64,000 nt of DNA from Trichostrongylus colubriformis. Its lineage: Eukaryota; Nematoda; Chromadorea; Rhabditida; Trichostrongylidae. Of this stretch, positions 44,203 to 55,600 are shown piece by piece. The position numbers and the translations under genes are program-made. Location of the stretch: NCBI GenBank assembly GCA_963978905.1, contig OZ022257.1, forward strand, positions 46,572,203-46,636,202. Direction: 5' to 3'. Under the pieces are notes generated by a model, which saw only the letters and a list, made by a program, of their open reading frames with translations, ran no database searches and was not told the DNA's origin. Positions within the stretch are counted from its first letter, which is position 1. Each line of letters opens with the position of its first letter.

Positions 44203-44659
44203 GACACATCACGCCACAGTCAGACTAGTGGCTTACTTTCTTTGAGCAAGTAGCTGCTTGGATAACTAGGCTGCACCTTTGTCACCGCTGCACGGTGCGT
44301 CTGCATGGTGTTGTGCTTACTTGAACACAATCAAGCCATGCCCACCCAGCCGAATCGCTCCTAGCCTTAGACGAACAAATTCCCAACGTGGAGCTCACCT
44401 GGAGAAGGATGCTTGCTATAAAAAGGTAATTCTATGGAACAGTTATTGCGAAGATGAAGGCAGCTTCCAGGTTGCAAATTCGGTCGTTGAAGGTCGAGTC
44501 TGATTCGGTTGGGTGGGCGTGGCTTGGTTGTGTTCGACCAGGCACAACACCGTAAGGGTTAAGCGTGCAGTTGCAGCAACGGTACAGGCTCCGCAGTTAT
44601 CTAAGGACCTACTTGCCCCAAGAAAGTAAGGCACTAACATGATTATCGCGTGGTGTGCC
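44203..44659. mobile_element. Foldback MITE, ~460 bp
   Basis: Arms of about 190 bp pair (GACACATCACGC with GCGTGGTGTGCC at the ends; AACACAATCAAGCCATGCCC with GGGCGTGGCTTGGTTGTGTT inside). Partial relatives are at 9640-9836 and 45240-45505. Confidence 0.82.
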
Positions 44660-44901
44660 TCAATGGATTTGATGGAAAATATCAGACGAACAACGGGAAA
44701 TTAGTGGAAAGCACTGCAGACATCAAACGATGCCCAGTGATTTGGAATGCGGCATCGTGTGAGATCGCGGGACCACCGCATCTCCCTGTCACCTGAATTC
44801 CAAACTATGAGTGCGGATTTGTCGATACACTCCTGGTCGGAATACAGGGCTATAAGCTTTTACATTCCTAATTATCATATCCGTTACTTTTACCATCACA
44901 G

Positions 44902-44948
44902 CCTGAAGTGCGAAAATTTAAGTTGCTACTGTTGTATCGGTTGCCCTG
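44902..44948 (+). CDS. Possible Cys-rich micro-exon
   Basis: After CCATCACAG the sequence LKCENLSCYCCIGCP is open up to a GTGAAT donor. The cysteine spacing recalls the CxCxxC exons of the 52.6-57.1 kb gene. It is only 47 bp and weakly supported. Confidence 0.22.
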
Positions 44949-45239
44949 GTGAATGTCGATTTGAGTAACCCGAACGACGCCACTATATCCGAGTAAGTTA
45001 TTTTCTCTAAAGCCTTGCCATGTTGAGTTGAATAGTTTATGAAGAACACAGAAATACATACTGCAGAACAAAGCTACAGACAGCAGCATTGGCGGAACAT
45101 GCGTGTATCAGCTCTTCTGTTTGCCCAAGGACTGGTAGGATTGGATCTAGCACCAAGTGAGTTACCGACGATCTACCAGTACTCAAACTTGAAGGTACAT
45201 CTCACGATAGTTAGATAAGTCGACTTGGATCCTGATAAA

Positions 45240-45505
45240 ACTATTCAGATTGCACCTTTTTACCGCGCAAAAGTGCGTCATCCGGTGCCAAACCTACTCG
45301 AACCCACTAGCCACGCCCACCTGAGTTTTTTTTTTTGATAGTCAGACGAGCCAAAAGGGTGTGGTCGGCGTTGTATGGGCGGGTGCAACGCCGTGATGGC
45401 GTAGCGTGGCCGCGCCAAAAGCCTGCAACCTGGATAGTTATGCAAGCATTTGCTGCCTTGAAAAGGTAGGTCGACTAATTTGATTATCGTGAGTTGTGCC
45501 CTCGA
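45240..45505. repeat. Diverged copy of the 44.2-kb foldback family
   Basis: It has GATTATCGTGAGTTGTGCC at the right end and CACGCCCACC within, with imperfect arms. Its right end lies about 40 bp before the next exon. Confidence 0.55.
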
Positions 45506-45543
45506 GTATGGACTCTTAGTTACAACTATGGTGTTTTCTTTAG

Positions 45544-46051
45544 ACCAGAGACTGTAACTGTGGCTGTAGGACCGGATGAGCCAACAGACAACATCAGCAG
45601 TGTCTGCACATGTCCGGAAAATTCAACTCGCGCTGTTGGCGCAAAGCCACGTTCAGTGCAATGTTCTGACAACTTCCTAAAGAACTCACTATCGAAGAAA
45701 GAAAGTCGATTCCAGTGTCCTGAATGTGGTGAAACCTCTAAACGCCCCAAAGGAAGACGACGAAGAAGACGAAGAAAAGTCGGTGACAAAGGTGCAAGTG
45801 AAGCCGCCGCCGACAATGAGGGTAGTCAGAGGAGCGCTCATTCTCCCCACTCTCATAGCCCCCACAGTTTTAAAGAAAGCAGAAGATCGATTTTGTCGAA
45901 GCATCGCAAGAGTCGACATCCACACCATACATGTGACATGGTAGACGCTCCCGGATCCGAACAAGAACAAGAAGCGAAGGGAGTCAATATTCTACAACCA
46001 CAAGGAACTGATAGAGAATCAGAACGGTATTCAACTACTTACATATACTAA
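45544..46051 (+). CDS. Terminal exon with CxxC pair and poly-Arg block
   Basis: After GTGTTTTCTTTAG one base completes a codon and 168 codons follow to TAA. It reads PETVTVAVGPDEPTDNISS, then VCTCPENSTRAVG, a single C-x2-C (FQCPECGETSKRPK), a basic run GRRRRRRRKVGDKGASE, a His/Ser/Pro stretch and ERYSTTYIY at the end. The basic run could be a nuclear localisation or nucleic-acid-binding segment (inference). Another frame starting at the same acceptor begins RDCNCGC but stops after 11 codons. The upstream partner is not known. Confidence 0.5.
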
Positions 46052-46262
46052 ATACAAATACAATAACAATATCATTTTCTAAAGCATTTGTCAAAAATTA
46101 CCGTAGGTTGTCTAGATATCAGCTTATAGTATTTTGCGACAATACCTTTTATCTCAGGTATCTTAACGTCTCACCGTACCTTGTGAACCCCCCCCCCCCC
46201 ACCCCACCAGAAAGACCCCGCCCATGTGTGCGAATGATACGACAAGTCATCCAATCAAATGG

Positions 46263-46700
46263 TTAAAGGAATCGTCCACGGAAAATGAGTTTTTGTGTTA
46301 CCCATATGTTTATGTTGTATTTGCCTAATGTGGGCCTCATGCCAAATTTCACGCGAAAAAATGTGAATCTGGCTGAGATACAGCACCACAAAGTGCGTCC
46401 CAGTGGGCGGGGCCTAAGAGTGAAAGCCTCCTCCCGTCGTCCGCCGTGGTCGGAGACGCATTGTAGGAACAGAAGTTTACGTAAACAGTCCCACTCTCCG
46501 TTCGCAACGGCGGCGGACGACGGGACGAGGCTTTAACTCTTAGCCCCCCCCCCCCCCCCACTGGGACGCACTTTGTGGTGCTGTATCTCAGCCAGAGTCA
46601 CATTTTTCGCGTGAAATTCTGCATGAGGCCCACATTGGGCAAATACAACATAAACGTATGGGTAACACAAAAACTCATTTTCCGTGGACGATTCCTTTAA
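46263..46700. mobile_element. Foldback MITE, 438 bp, TTAA ends
   Basis: The ends TTAAAGGAATCGTCCACGG and the complement CCGTGGACGATTCCTTTAA continue into arms of about 170 bp. A run of C (46543-46558) lies at the inner boundary. A solo end occurs at 28990-29043. Confidence 0.88.
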
Positions 46701-47088
46701 GCTCGTAGTAGTAATAACATGATTTTAAAAAAAACGCCTGACACCTTCACCACATTATCAGGGAATGAGTAATTAGAAAATGAATACGCGTAGAACTTTG
46801 GATCGAAGTGAATTCCTCTACCCATAACTTGTATTTAATAGATCCGCCATCACATAAAGCCCCATTATAAACGAATTGAAAATTGGTAGATGCTCCAAAA
46901 TCAATACACACTCAACCTTGCGAAATATTGGTTGGTAAGTTCAGTGAGAATGTATCAAGGAAAAGATTCGTTTCTTGTTAGAAATGAGCTGCTACCAGTT
47001 GAACTATTCAAATTTTAAGCGGCAAAATCTGAATAAAAAGACCTGTTTGCACAACTACTAGTTGCGAACTGCAATAATGAGTTTCAAG
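46701..47088. other. Intergenic or intron, nothing recognised
   Basis: There is no exon or repeat before the RS exon. Confidence 0.3.
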
Positions 47089-47286
47089 AAAGACGTCCAG
47101 CGTTTGTAGGAGTTCAAGTCGAAGAAGAAGTCCATCTAAAAGAAGAGGAAGGCGACGTCGCTCGAAACGTAGCCCATCACCCGGCAGAAAGCGATCGAAG
47201 AGAACTGGTTCACGGAGACTATCATGGAAAGAGCAATATGTGAGCAAATTCTCCGAGAATTCATGTTCAAAAGATGTTATGCGCTG
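47089..47286 (+). CDS. Arg/Ser-rich (RS-like) terminal exon
   Basis: The frame is open from a stop at 47078-47080 to TGA at 47284. It encodes SSSRRRSPSKRRGRRRRSK, RSPSPGRKRSKRTGSRR and a short end WKEQYVSKFSENSCSKDVMR. RS and SP dipeptides with Lys/Arg runs resemble SR-type or protamine-like tails. The acceptor is weak: either TTTCAAG before 47089 or CCAG before 47101. Both keep the same frame and start phase. Another frame gives an acidic reading, but it needs less natural codon use. Confidence 0.42.
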
Positions 47287-48096
47287 AGTTTGTTGTGTGG
47301 TCTTGGGTGTGAAGGTAGTGGATGCGATAGTTTCGGTGCCATTCCAGAAAAGTGCGCCAGCTATCAGTAAAGCGGCATTAGAGAAAGAATGAAACCTAAT
47401 TAGTGGTTACTCGAGAAGTGGTCTCTACTCAACCCAATGGTGCCTGCCGCGGACCGCATCTTTGAGGTATAGATCGATATCAAGCGGATCTGCGATGTGT
47501 AGCGATGGTATACAGCGCGTGACGCGCCCACTTGTGCAAGGTGCACGGATACACGGACCTGCCAACCAGTGCAGGACCTTGTTAAGCGGGTCTTAACATT
47601 CCCCTTTCCAATAATGTGAGTTATCGAACGTGACGCCTTCAAAAGGTCCCCACTGGATGTGACCTTTTGTGAATAGCAGTAAAAATACGTGATAATAAAT
47701 GCGGCTGAATACTTGACAGCATGATTCTAAACTCCTGCTTTTGATTCGAATATTTGAAGGGAGCACATCATCGACGACAAAGCATCAGAGATTCAGAACT
47801 GGTAAGATATGCGCCAGCTGTTACTAGGCACTTTCCACGATTACATTAACGTATCAAACCCTAGCGTGAGGAACGTAAAGAGGTCCCCCACCTCGACCTC
47901 GGTATAGTTTAGCCGATCGAACTTCAAAGGCGCTAGCCTGAGACTCGAGTAGCTCCGCCCATCGTGGCTAGCCACGCCCTTTGATACTCGATGCCCAGAT
48001 TGCGATTTGCTATTATTCTCGATAAATTGTAATAGGCCTTTCGGCAATTTCAGAGCAGCTTCTGCGTCGTAAGCAACATTCCTTTGATTTTTCTAG
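47287..48096. other. Intergenic or intron, nothing recognised
   Basis: No splice-bounded exon or inverted repeat was found. Confidence 0.3.
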
Positions 48097-48160
48097 CACT
48101 CGTCATACAGAGGAAAGAGATATCCCAAAACACATAATTTCAACACCTCTTCAAGATCAA
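48097..48160 (+). CDS. Small internal exon candidate
   Basis: A strong acceptor (TTTGATTTTTCTAG) is followed by 64 bp and a GTAAAA donor. With one base completing a codon it reads TRHTEERDIPKHIISTPLQD and ends in phase 0. It can therefore join the phase-0 acceptors at 48470, 50492 or 52630. A second frame (HSSYRGKRYPKTHNF) is also open, so the frame is not certain. Confidence 0.38.
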
Positions 48161-48469
48161 GTAAAAAAAAGAAAACTCGTTGAATGAAGGTAGTTTGAAC
48201 CCATGGACAACTTTGCCTAATAGCCACAAAGTACCACTCGCAGTGCGCCGGACTACCATTATAACGCCACTGCCGACATCAGAGCGAAACTGCACCACTC
48301 TTGTTGCGTAATGCGCTACATCGGGGCTCCTCGTGTAATGCTGCAGACCTCCCGAGCTATTGATGTTTAGTCGCAGTTCAAAAACTTACAAGTGAATTTC
48401 CTTATCGTGGAAACTGTCTACATAAAAGAATACTTGAGAATCATCGAGTCGAGCCTGTACAAATTTCAG

Positions 48470-48619
48470 CGTAGACTTATGGATGAGAGTGCTAGCTTAC
48501 GCTGCCAGAAAAGGCACTGTAAGCACTGTAGACTTTCGAAGAAGCGACGACGTGCGCGAAAAAGGCAAGAAAGAGAAGCAGCACGTGAGGTCAGCCGCAT
48601 ACTCCATCCCTACCATTAG
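48470..48619 (+). CDS. Basic Cys-containing terminal exon
   Basis: After CAAATTTCAG in phase 0 it reads RRLMDESASLRCQKRHCKHC, then RLSKKRRRARKRQEREAARE and VSRILHPYH before TAG. C-x4-C-x2-C followed by a long basic run suggests a nucleic-acid-binding tail (inference). It may be an alternative 3' end to the exons at 50492 and 52630, all of which start in phase 0. Confidence 0.45.
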   Translation, partial: RRLMDESASLRCQKRHCKHCRLSKKRRRARKRQEREAAREVSRILHPYH

Positions 48620-49090
48620 TTGAATGGAATAACTTTGGGTGACCGATGGCTAAAGTCTTGAGAACAGAAAATAACCGTTTTAACAATAGCAGCCCATTTT
48701 GGTATCATCTGGCAAATGATGCTTCAAAGGCACTTTCCGCGATGACCTCGAATGGGTTTGAGAGCTGAATTATGAGGTTAGAGGTGCTCAAGAATACACC
48801 GAGAAAGAAAAATCCGAAAGAAGTCCCCGAAAATGGCAAAAATAAGGCTTCCTGACATATGGCCTTGTACGAGATTACCGCGTGAAAACGGGCCTTTGAA
48901 TCACTTCCCGCTGGATGGTATCACGATGAACCCTGAGATATGCCTGTTTCCCCAAGTGACCGTTTCATTAACTACTGGAATTTCTTCTTTATCCTATCTT
49001 ATCGCAGAATCACAGACCCGTAAACGCCACGTTGGGAAAAGCTTCGTCCAGGGCCGGGTGGAGTCTCAGTTGCTTCCCGCGGGCATAGCG
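48620..49090. other. Intergenic or intron, nothing recognised
   Basis: No exon evidence was found. Confidence 0.3.
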
Positions 49091-49324
49091 GAGTGTGTAA
49101 CCTTATGTTAGGTTTTCGCACTAAGTTGAGCGACGTGCGACGCAGTATGTGCGAGCTATGCGCGTCGCGGTAGTTGTGTCTTAAACAATCAAAGATTAAT
49201 GCTAGGGGCGTGATCCGCAGTTGACTTGTAATCGCTTCGGAACCCAACAAGATGGCGCCTTTAGCTCGCATTGCTTCGCTTGCGACGTGCGCGGTGCAAA
49301 ATCCTGACATAAGGGTACACACTC
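49091..49324. mobile_element. MITE, third copy of the 7.5-kb family
   Basis: The ends GAGTGTGTAACCTTATG and ATAAGGGTACACACTC are inverted. The interior shares GACTTGTAATCGCTTCGG with 21416-21625. Confidence 0.75.
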
Positions 49325-49936
49325 GGCTTAGCGCTGCCAGGAGACCTCGTGGTCCCGCTCAAAGGGTACAGTTTCGACACTTACCCGGGGCTCTATCGGT
49401 TGCGCAGGGTAAATGGCTGGTGCGATTATCGCAGAAAGTGCCTTTACGGGCAGAATATCAAAGTGATACACCTGTACCTGTGGATGAGACTCACATTCCA
49501 AGATAACCTATGCGGTCATTGCGTTCAAATCACCAATGAAGGCTGAATAGCTGGCCCAAATAGTACGACATGGAACATCCTGACAAAGGCCCTATCCACA
49601 GAAGTTAGGCTTCTGTCAGAAAGGTGAGATAGGGAACGAGAACGAAAAACGGGATAAGATATAAGATGGAGGACGCCTAGCGCATGACAGACACAGCTTT
49701 TCGAGCCAAAATTCTTCACGGAGGTGAAGGCTGGTATAAGGAAGCTAGCGCTCTTATCCACGCTTAAGTCTCGAGAACGATTCAACCTCTGCAGTGGCGG
49801 ATTGCTCACACTCATCTGGTACAGTGTTACTAACCAAGTTCATCGTGGAATGTGCCTTCAAAGCTTGCTAGTAGTTAACGTCGTCAAATTCAAGAACAGC
49901 GTCCTTCAACGTACATATGAGCTCAATTTATAACTA
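49325..49936. other. Intron or intergenic with one weak ORF
   Basis: A frame at about 49370-49506 (VQFRHLPGALSVAQGKWLV, then YQSDTPVPVDETHIPR) has coding flavour but no convincing acceptor. I leave it uncalled. Confidence 0.3.
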
Positions 49937-50437
49937 CAGTAGCGGTTAAAAATATATGCGGTTATGGGTTCTAACCATAACTTCGGTCGAAGTTTACATT
50001 TCTTATCCAATTTTTTTTGTTTTTTGAAGGCAACTGGTACTCAGTGAAGCAAAGTAGGGTGTAGTGTTGAGATTGGAAAATTTGTTTAACTAAAACTCTA
50101 AAAATGGCCAAACCTTTCCAAAAATTCAATTGGCCATAAAAAGCTTATAACTCATCGAAACGGGCAGGTGGGCAGAAAATAATACGGAATGAGGCTGGGA
50201 CTTTGTTGCACGCCATTTCAAATCCTAACAGCACTGAGGCACGGAGTTGACCATTTTCAGTGGTTTCAGTTAAATAATTTTTCCGACCTTCACACTGCAT
50301 CCTACTCGGCTGAGATACTTCATTTCATTGAGCAACAGTTGCCTTCAGAACACAAAAAAAAAATTGAGCGAGATATGCAAACATCGAACCAAGTTATGGT
50401 CAAAATCCCAAACCGCATATATTTTTGACCGCTACTG
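49937..50437. mobile_element. Tc1-type MITE, 501 bp
   Basis: CAGTAGCGGTTAAAAATATA at the left matches TATATTTTTGACCGCTACTG at the right. TA lies at 49935-49936 and 50438-50439. No transposase. Confidence 0.88.
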
Positions 50438-50491
50438 TATCTTAAATGGTATGACTGAGACTCAGCAGGGATCCGGTTGAAATCCTTTCAG

Positions 50492-51888
50492 CAGCCTGAG
50501 GATCAGCCTGACATACATCCCAAGGAGCTGTTCGAAGAGCCACCTGAACAAGAAGCGGAGAAGCAGCCTGAAAAGGAGCCATCGCGGTCTTCTCGGCGGT
50601 CTTCTCGCTATAAAACAAGAGACACAGAACAAGTGGGTCTTACTAGGGAAGGTATTTTACTTCCCATGGAACTTTGAAATGAGACCCGGGGGGATCGATA
50701 GAGCTTCGAACGCTGATTATAACTGTGAAAACCAAAATTGCTACCTGGCATTCTGAAGCGAGTTACGATGGCTCAAAGTTTGCCTGTGACTTGCCTGTGA
50801 CCTCTCAATGGCGAGGCGCTTCTCATCAGCATGACTAGCGTAGAGTCAGAAGTGGCCTCCGTTGCTCCGGTAGTGACCCGGTTCTGCAGGCGTGAGGTCG
50901 TGGGTTCGCTTCCCGCCGGTGCGGCCTCTTTTGCATTTTGTGTTTCATTGTCAGTAAGTGCTTTTCTTTCACTTCTAAACGTTTCCTTGTATGATATTCG
51001 CGCGTAGGGGGTCAAATTACCCCTCTGTGCAAATTTCCAGCCGGATCCAGTTTTTGGCCAAACTTCGTAAAATTTGGGGTGGCCAGGGGTTAAGTAGGAG
51101 TCTTCGAATTTCCTTCTACAAAAAATCCTGCAAGCTGAACAAGATAACCTAAACATACCTATCACACTTGCCCATCACACTAAACGCACGTAACAAGCGC
51201 CAAATGAGAGCATTCGCTGGGCAAGGGTCAACGACTTCTCCTTTGTTATTTAAATGGGTTGCCAGCCAATAGCCCATCAATGTTTCCGAGATTTGGTCAA
51301 ATTCTCGAATTGGAAAACTTGTCCCATAGGGTAATTTGGTCCCCTGAACACGAAAATCACACTGGTTTTGCGTGAAAACGTATGGCTCGCGCGCTATGGG
51401 CTCCCAAACATACCATGAAATGGTATTATTCTTTTTTTCAGAAAAACCTTCATAACTTCATTCAGGTAATTGTCTGACAGATCCTGAATACAGATTTGAG
51501 ATCAGCATTTATAACCGCGTACAGTGATATGTGTCTCATTGCAAATGGCTATTTCGACAAACCGTCTGATCGCAAAATGCCTCGCCAATGAGGTGTCACA
51601 GGCAAACTTTGACCCATCGTAACTTGCTTCAGAATGCCAGGTAGCATTTTTGGTTTCCACAGTTATAATCAGCGTTCGAAGCTCTGTCGATCCCCCTGGG
51701 TCTCATTTCAAAGTTCCATGGGAAGTAAAATACCTTCCCTAGTTAGAGTAGTTTATTATGCACTAGACAAAGTAGTCAAACGGCGTGCAAAATACTTACA
51801 AGCTTTTATACATATTAATGATTCAGGAAGGACAATACACACCTACAATGGAGTCAATGGGCGTGGTGAGTCAACATTAGAGAAGTGA
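50492..51888 (+). CDS. Terminal exon split in two by a foldback transposon
   Basis: After AATCCTTTCAG (phase 0) the left part, 50492-50642, reads QPEDQPDIHPKELFEEPPEQ, then EAEKQPEKEPSRSSRRSSR. A 1100-bp foldback occupies 50643-51742 with TTA repeated on both sides (50640-50642 and 51743-51745). The right part, 51746-51888, continues in the same frame once the element and one TTA are discounted: VVYYALDKVVKRRAKYLQAF, then INDSGRTIHTYNGVNGRGE and TGA. Frame agreement on both sides argues that this was one exon. As the DNA stands, the frame runs into the element and stops at 50675. Left: acidic Pro/Glu-rich with an RS patch. Right: more folded in character. The family is unknown. Confidence 0.55.
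50643..51742. mobile_element. 1.1-kb foldback inserted in an exon
   Basis: CTAGGGAAGGTATTTTACTT at the left pairs with AAGTAAAATACCTTCCCTAG at the right, and arms run for about 170-200 bp. TTA is duplicated at the target. The interior holds a tRNA-like segment (50858-50934) and sequence shared with about 24780-25085. Confidence 0.9.
50858..50934 (+). other. tRNA-like segment inside the foldback
   Basis: A good B box (GGGTTCGCTTCC near 50901-50912) and complementary GGCC ends are present. The A box is poor. It is probably a tRNA-derived (SINE-like) insert carried by the foldback, not a gene. Confidence 0.35.
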
Positions 51889-52176
51889 ACGATAGATCCG
51901 ATGTTTATCGGAAGAAGCGCATCTGCTGAATTGTCACTGGTGGGAGCTTCTTGGGGGAGGGTCTTCTTCGCCTCACTTCGACGGCGGACGTGCTGCGCTA
52001 CCATAACAGCTTTTGAATAATGATGTTCCCACAATTTTTAAATAATGATGATCTCACAATCCTGACAGCTTTGTGGACGTGAAATGCGAGTTCACCCTCA
52101 AAATGTATTCTATCTAAGAATTCAAAAAGTAGTTGCGGGTATATTAATTAAAAAACCAATTAATTTATCAATAATA
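51889..52176. other. Intron or intergenic, nothing recognised
   Basis: A minus-strand ORF here overlaps the end of the split exon and is taken as a shadow. Confidence 0.3.
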
Positions 52177-52586
52177 TTAGGTGTTTGCAGAATAAATGGC
52201 CGAAACATAACTGGCCATAACTTCGCTCAGACACAACTTTATTTGTCGAAATAAAAAGCATTCAAATCTACACAACCTTGCCAACGATCTGGTAGAGAAA
52301 ATATGTATGCCATCACGATCAAATTCTGGATTGCGAGAATTAATAAAGTCAAGAATGGCATTTTACCGTGCATAGTATCAGCGAATTTTTTCTGACACAG
52401 GTTTGCATCGAGAACCCGGAAAAAATGGTAATCCGTCAGGGATAGGTCTGAGAAATAAGAGGAGTGTAGGAGAGTCTCGATGCGTGATTGCATCAGTTTT
52501 TGCTGGGTGCGCAAAACAACGCAAAACCGCACACTTCGTTTTAGAAAAAGTGGTCCGTTTTGGCCATATATTCTGCACACACCTAA
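52177..52586 (-). mobile_element. Short deleted mariner (410 bp) with transposase C terminus
   Basis: The ends TTAGGTGTTTGCAGAATAAA and TATATTCTGCACACACCTAA are inverted. On the minus strand it encodes a mariner C-terminal piece: VLRTQQKLMQSRIETLL, then DLSLTDYHFFRVLDANL, a frame break, and a DRWQ block. It is a close relative of the arms of 17884-18578. The next exon begins about 43 bp downstream. Confidence 0.87.
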
Positions 52587-52629
52587 TATATCAATACATT
52601 CAATTAATTGAATTAATACATCATTTCAG

Positions 52630-55600
52630 AGAGCCTGTAATTGCGACGAATGTATGCGATATCAGGAAAAGGCTGACATACTAAGTCCCAGGAAAATCTC
52701 ACCACGAAGGACGTTGTTCGGTTCACCAAAAGGTATGTGAATCACGAACTCATTATAATCGCGAAATTACGTAGTAGTGACTTATTTTACCGCAATTTTC
52801 AAGAAGCATACTTGGAGAAAATAAGCAGAATTCCATCGTTGGCATGAGACATACTGGGTACATAGTACATGAGCGCCGAAAATTGCATCACTCCCCTTCG
52901 AATTCCGTCGGCCTATGCAAGGTAGACCACCCCCGTGCTCCCTACTGCACATAGCCTCAACAGTCAGATCGAAAAAGAACAATAAAGGATAAAGGATAAA
53001 GTTTTTTGGCGCTAATCAATCACTTCCTGGGATGTGCCGCACATTCTAGTTCCATTCAGAATCATGATGGCTGGTGAATGTGATGTGGCCTATACAATGA
53101 CTTGCGGTGGCCAGCCGATGTACAAGTCAATGCTTTCATGCTCCCAGACGAGTCTGGTACCAATTTGCCGACCCCGGAGGGATGTAAGGCTTTGTTGGCT
53201 TGGGCGGGCGTTATGCGGGATTTGATCTCCGCACCATGAGAGTGGGGTGGGCGCCACTAGTCTCTACACCGCCTCCGCCCCGAATAAGACGAAAAAGACT
53301 AACAACCCATAAAATCGGAAGTAACACTCACAGCTCACGCTGTTCCTTTGTGGGAGCCCTGAGTCCCAACGTCACATCGCCGCTGTCGGTAGTCCAACGA
53401 CGAGGAGACCTGTAGAGTTTAGCAGACGTGTGGATGGACAATGCTCCAAAGAAACACTAGCCATATATCCATGGCTGACCCAAACTAGGACCTTTTCTGA
53501 CCAAATGTCTCATAAAAAACCAATGATCACAACCGCTTCAGTTTTAATGCGGATAGCAGTCTGTTTGCGGCCGCCCCTTTCTGAACGCTTTGAAAAAAAC
53601 CATTTCAGATAGAAAACCATCTTACTCGCCAAAAAGCGGATTCAGAACGCGTGTAAGAGCAGAAACGCCTGTGAAAAGTAGGTCGCTTGCTGTTTGTGGT
53701 GATCATCCCACTCGATTTCCAGCCACCAGGTTATTTCAGCTGCTCGATCATCAACACCCAAGAAGAGTGGTCCAAAGAAACGATTTAAAGCCCCGCGGAC
53801 ACCTAAAGGTGAACATGAAGTTGACAGCTCTTTTTTTGTTCCAAAAATTTTTTCTTCTGTAACTGTTTCACTGTTTAAAGGAAGAAAGACGTCAAGCAGT
53901 ACACCGAAACTGATGGATGCGTGCCCGTCAGGCTCTTTGCATTCAAGTTTCGACATAACTCTGCCGCCTAGTACAGCGAAGAGAAAATCCACACAATCTC
54001 ATTCAAGAAGGATCCCGATCGCAAGGAAAACTACAACTGATTCATCTGTGAGAACTGCCAGATCCAGTTCACCCAAGAAACCTGCGGGTTATTCATTCTT
54101 TAGTCAACGATCCCAAAAGAAGCCGGCACCTCCACCCAAAAGACTGACCACCAGCTTCAGGTTGAAAGCACCACAATCTGCCGCCAGACGAAAAGCGTTG
54201 TCCAGTGATATGACTAGTCCAACTGCTCAACACAGAAAAAGCCCAGTGGGATCTGAATGGCTGAAGGATGCATCAGAATTACAAAAGCGTTCGCCGTCTC
54301 CAGACGCACAACCCGGTGAAAAAATCTCCGAAACAATAATTACAACTACCAAGAAAACTGTAACCACAATTGTTACGACACCACCAGTGGAAAAGGATGC
54401 GTCTCACGTGGAGCCACCACAGGTATTTTCACAAACGGAGACCAAACAGAAGATTACGAAGTCTCACGTGGAGCCACCACAGGAAGTTTCACAAACGGGG
54501 ACTAAACAGCAGATTACGAAGCCCCACGTGACTCCTGACTATAATCCTCAACGCGACTACAATCCGGTAAGGCCTTAAGCACAGATTTATAAAAGATTCA
54601 CGCTCGTTAGAAGGGGTACAAAGCCTTCAGCCTTAGATGGGGGTCCATTGGTCGAATTTTCGCTTCGCGGCGTCGCGCTCCTCGCGAGTCAGCACGACTC
54701 GCTCCAGTCGGTTGAAACTCCGCTCAGTAGCAATGGGGTGAGAGGCCTTCAAAGATTGCAGGGTGGAAGCTTCGGAATTTCGTATATGTTGCGGTTGTTG
54801 CTGTTTCAAAGGATAGAACTACAAACAACTCGCACTCGCCGCGGGCGGTCGCGCGAAAATTCGACCAATCGACCCTAACCCGTCAGCCTTTCATCGGTTA
54901 TGGAATAACCCTCGGACCTTATATGTGTAACGTCAGAAAATCTTAACGCCTTTCCAGGTATGCGACTGTACGAATTGCGCTAATTTGAGGAAATATCGAC
55001 TGGAACAGGTGAACAGTGCTAGAAAATATTCAAAGCAACTTTTCATGAATTCTACACTTAGTGATAAATGCCCCTATCACTAATCATACTATCGATAAGG
55101 AATGCGTAAGAGTGTAGGTTACTTGGCAAAAAAAAGTGCGCTCCGTTCTACAGAATTGCATGCTGGGATGGTTCCACACTTTGTGGGTCGCCAGCAGTTA
55201 AGTGACAAATTCCCATAATAAAGGCGCAGAAATCTATAATTAGGAGCGGAGGAAATAAAAGCAGCAATGCTGAGCAGTCGTGTGACAGGGAGGAAAAAAA
55301 GCGAACAAAAAAAAAACGAAATGGGATAAACGAAAACCCAGGAAACAGGCCACGTACTCCATTCATTGGTACAGGGCCATGAACATGTTTTCTCGCGCAT
55401 AGTATCGGCGACGTATCGATCGGCGCCGCTTGAATATGTGAGCCATGGCGGTCGTACGCATCGCAGGCAGGCGGATCACTGCAGGGAGAAACTGACCAAT
55501 TGCTGTTTCGTCATCCACCGCTTTTAGACTCCAGGCTTGCCAAAATGTCACCACGTTTCCCCTTAAATAACCGTAAAGCATCGTATCCACTTTCTCTGGA

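Noticed and set aside
45544..45579. Phase-0 frame beginning RDCNCGC at the 45544 acceptor
   Set aside because: It resembles the CxCxxC exons but stops after 11 codons. The frame one base later stays open for 168 codons and was preferred.
51843..52034. Minus-strand ORF with an acidic, coding-like end
   Set aside because: It overlaps the end of the split exon antisense and has no splice signals.
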